DNA from: Streptosporangiaceae bacterium
Lineage (GTDB): Bacteria; Actinomycetota; Actinomycetes; Streptosporangiales; Streptosporangiaceae
Length of the DNA: 5,712 nt
Assembly: GCA_030042885.1 (NCBI GenBank)
Contig: JASHYW010000443.1
Span: 1 to 5,712, forward strand
Direction: 5' to 3'
Shown: positions 4,894-5,712 of the stretch, one piece after another
How positions within the stretch are numbered: the first letter of the stretch is position 1
Layout: each line of letters begins with the position of its first letter
Position numbers and translations under genes: made by a program
Notes under the pieces: model-generated
What the model was told of the DNA's origin: nothing
Database searches by the model: none
Seen by the model: the letters and a program-made list of their open reading frames with translations, nothing else

Positions 4894-5616
4894 TCACCTG
4901 GTACCGGTGATGAGCCGTTCCCGGTCGAATGCCGGGGACACGATCCGCCAGCCCAGTATGTCCAGGAACAGCAGTACGGCCCCGAGGAAGAGGGCCAGGC
5001 CGAGTGTCGCGTGGATTTTGCCCACCGCGATGAGGGTGGTCACGATGATCGACGGGAGGCTGGCCACCACGCTGAGCTGTGCGGCGACCCGGGGGTCGTT
5101 GGACCGGGCCGAGATGCCGATGCCGATCCAGATCGACAAGGCGGCCAGCAGCGGCGTGAACACCACCTGGCCGGCCAGTTCCGGCCCGCGGAGAACAGCG
5201 GAGGTCACGGTCGGCTGGGCGAACAGCTCGATGGCCACGACAAAGACGGCGAAGACCCCGTAGGAGACGGTGATCGCCGGCGCGAGGGCCGCCAGCGCCT
5301 TGCCGAGCAGGAATTCCTCGCGGCGGATCGGGGTCGTGAGCACCGGCTCCAGCGTGCCCTGCTGGCGTTCCCCGGCCACCGAAATGGCGGCGAAGGTGGC
5401 CGGGACGATCGCGGGGATGGCCAGCATGTAGGTCAGCACCTGACTGTGCGCCAGCACGCCCGCCGCGCCCTTGGGCTGCGCGAAGATCTGGATGGCCGGG
5501 GTGATGATGAAGACCAGCGGCAGGACCGACATCGTCACGATGAGCTGGCGGTTGTGCCGGTACTCCTGGAGTTCCTTGCGGGAGATCGCGCGGATGCGCG
5601 TGGTACTCAGCCTCAC
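4894..5616 (-). CDS. ABC-2 type transporter permease (240 aa)
   Basis: This is the integral membrane subunit of an ABC exporter of the ABC-2/NatB-like type, which would dimerise and pair with the ATPase encoded just upstream. After a basic, amphipathic N-terminus (residues 1-25) come six predicted spans at about 26-46, 60-81, 107-131, 149-169, 180-198 and 203-224. Between spans two and three lies the typical coupling segment GERQQGTLEPVLTTPI (82-97), followed by EE and LGK (100-106); this segment is conserved in ABC-2 permeases. Length and topology are normal for the family. The start is a GTG at 5616 that overlaps the ATPase stop by GTGA, indicating translational coupling; GGAGG lies ten bases before it. 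The exported substrate is not evident; ion, drug or lipid export are all known for this family. Confidence 0.9.
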   Translation of the reverse strand: MRLSTTRIRAISRKELQEYRHNRQLIVTMSVLPLVFIITPAIQIFAQPKGAAGVLAHSQVLTYMLAIPAIVPATFAAISVAGERQQGTLEPVLTTPIRREEFLLGKALAALAPAITVSYGVFAVFVVAIELFAQPTVTSAVLRGPELAGQVVFTPLLAALSIWIGIGISARSNDPRVAAQLSVVASLPSIIVTTLIAVGKIHATLGLALFLGAVLLFLDILGWRIVSPAFDRERLITGTR

Positions 5617-5712
5617 CTCCGGCCCGCCTCCACGTCCTCGTCGATCAGCTGGAGGTAGACATCCTCCAGCGAGTGGCGCGACTCGGCGATGGACATCACG
5701 TCGGCACCCGCG
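5613..5712 (-). CDS. ABC transporter ATP-binding protein, C-terminal end (partial)
   Basis: The last 32 codons of a minus-strand gene enter from the right edge and stop at TGA 5615-5613. The segment SLEDVYLQLI is the usual C-terminal signature of ATPases that serve ABC-2 permeases, where the end typically reads SLEDVFLxL. The rest of the nucleotide-binding domain (Walker A, signature and Walker B) lies outside the window. The stop overlaps the permease GTG start by four bases, so the two are one operon. Confidence 0.83.
   Translation of the reverse strand, partial: AGADVMSIAESRHSLEDVYLQLIDEDVEAGRR

Noticed and set aside
4698..4910. A plus-strand 70-codon frame rich in methionine and alanine
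   Set aside because: It is the complement of the minus-strand membrane-span coding and has no ribosome site. The minus-strand frames have better GC3 and a sensible protein.
4655..5263. A 202-codon plus-strand open frame opposite the permease
   Set aside because: It is the antisense of a clear ABC-2 permease and its downstream small gene; composition and lack of motifs mark it as a shadow.
1..5712. A new defence, toxin-antitoxin or mobile-element system
   Set aside because: I found no nuclease, toxin fold, transposase, integrase, long direct repeats or array. The small genes present look like membrane proteins and a regulator.

Overview
The window is very GC-rich, with G or C at nearly every third codon position in the real genes. 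It has strong purine Shine-Dalgarno sites, one GTG start and GTGA stop/start overlaps. With the protein families present, this points to a high-GC actinobacterium; the genus cannot be told from the sequence. It looks like chromosomal accessory or housekeeping-fringe DNA. I see no transposase, integrase, tRNA, rRNA, CRISPR array or recognisable defence system.

Layout. Positions 1-3865 are read from the minus strand. In transcription order they hold a histidine-phosphatase-superfamily protein (3865-3224), a 69-residue single-span membrane protein (3130-2921), a DUF1810 protein (2821-2390), an internal scrap of an alpha/beta hydrolase (2381-2223), a 77-residue GntR-type DNA-binding protein (2222-1989) and a 598-residue type I Baeyer-Villiger flavin monooxygenase (1814-18). 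A further minus-strand gene may begin at the left edge. Positions 3972-4579 are plus strand: the C-terminal third of an EamA/DMT transporter, then an intact 66-residue two-span membrane protein. Positions 4703-5712 are minus strand again: the C-terminus of an ABC ATPase, its ABC-2 permease, and a short membrane-protein gene that is readable only if one -1 frameshift is allowed.

How the genes work together. The clearest unit is the ABC exporter, with ATPase and permease stop/start overlapping and the small frameshifted gene close behind. The GntR-type protein lies just upstream of the monooxygenase on the same strand. The 174-base gap between them carries a perfect 15-bp palindrome, which makes local control of the monooxygenase plausible but unproven. 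The phosphatase and the 69-residue protein share an identical ribosome binding site and may be co-transcribed. The plus-strand genes and the ABC operon converge on a hairpin-rich, locally AT-rich segment (4598-4676) that looks like a two-way terminator.

The most notable signals are gene decay and small open frames rather than a new system: two truncated genes, one frameshifted small gene, and several perfect inverted repeats between genes. Nothing here convincingly amounts to a previously undescribed multi-gene system.
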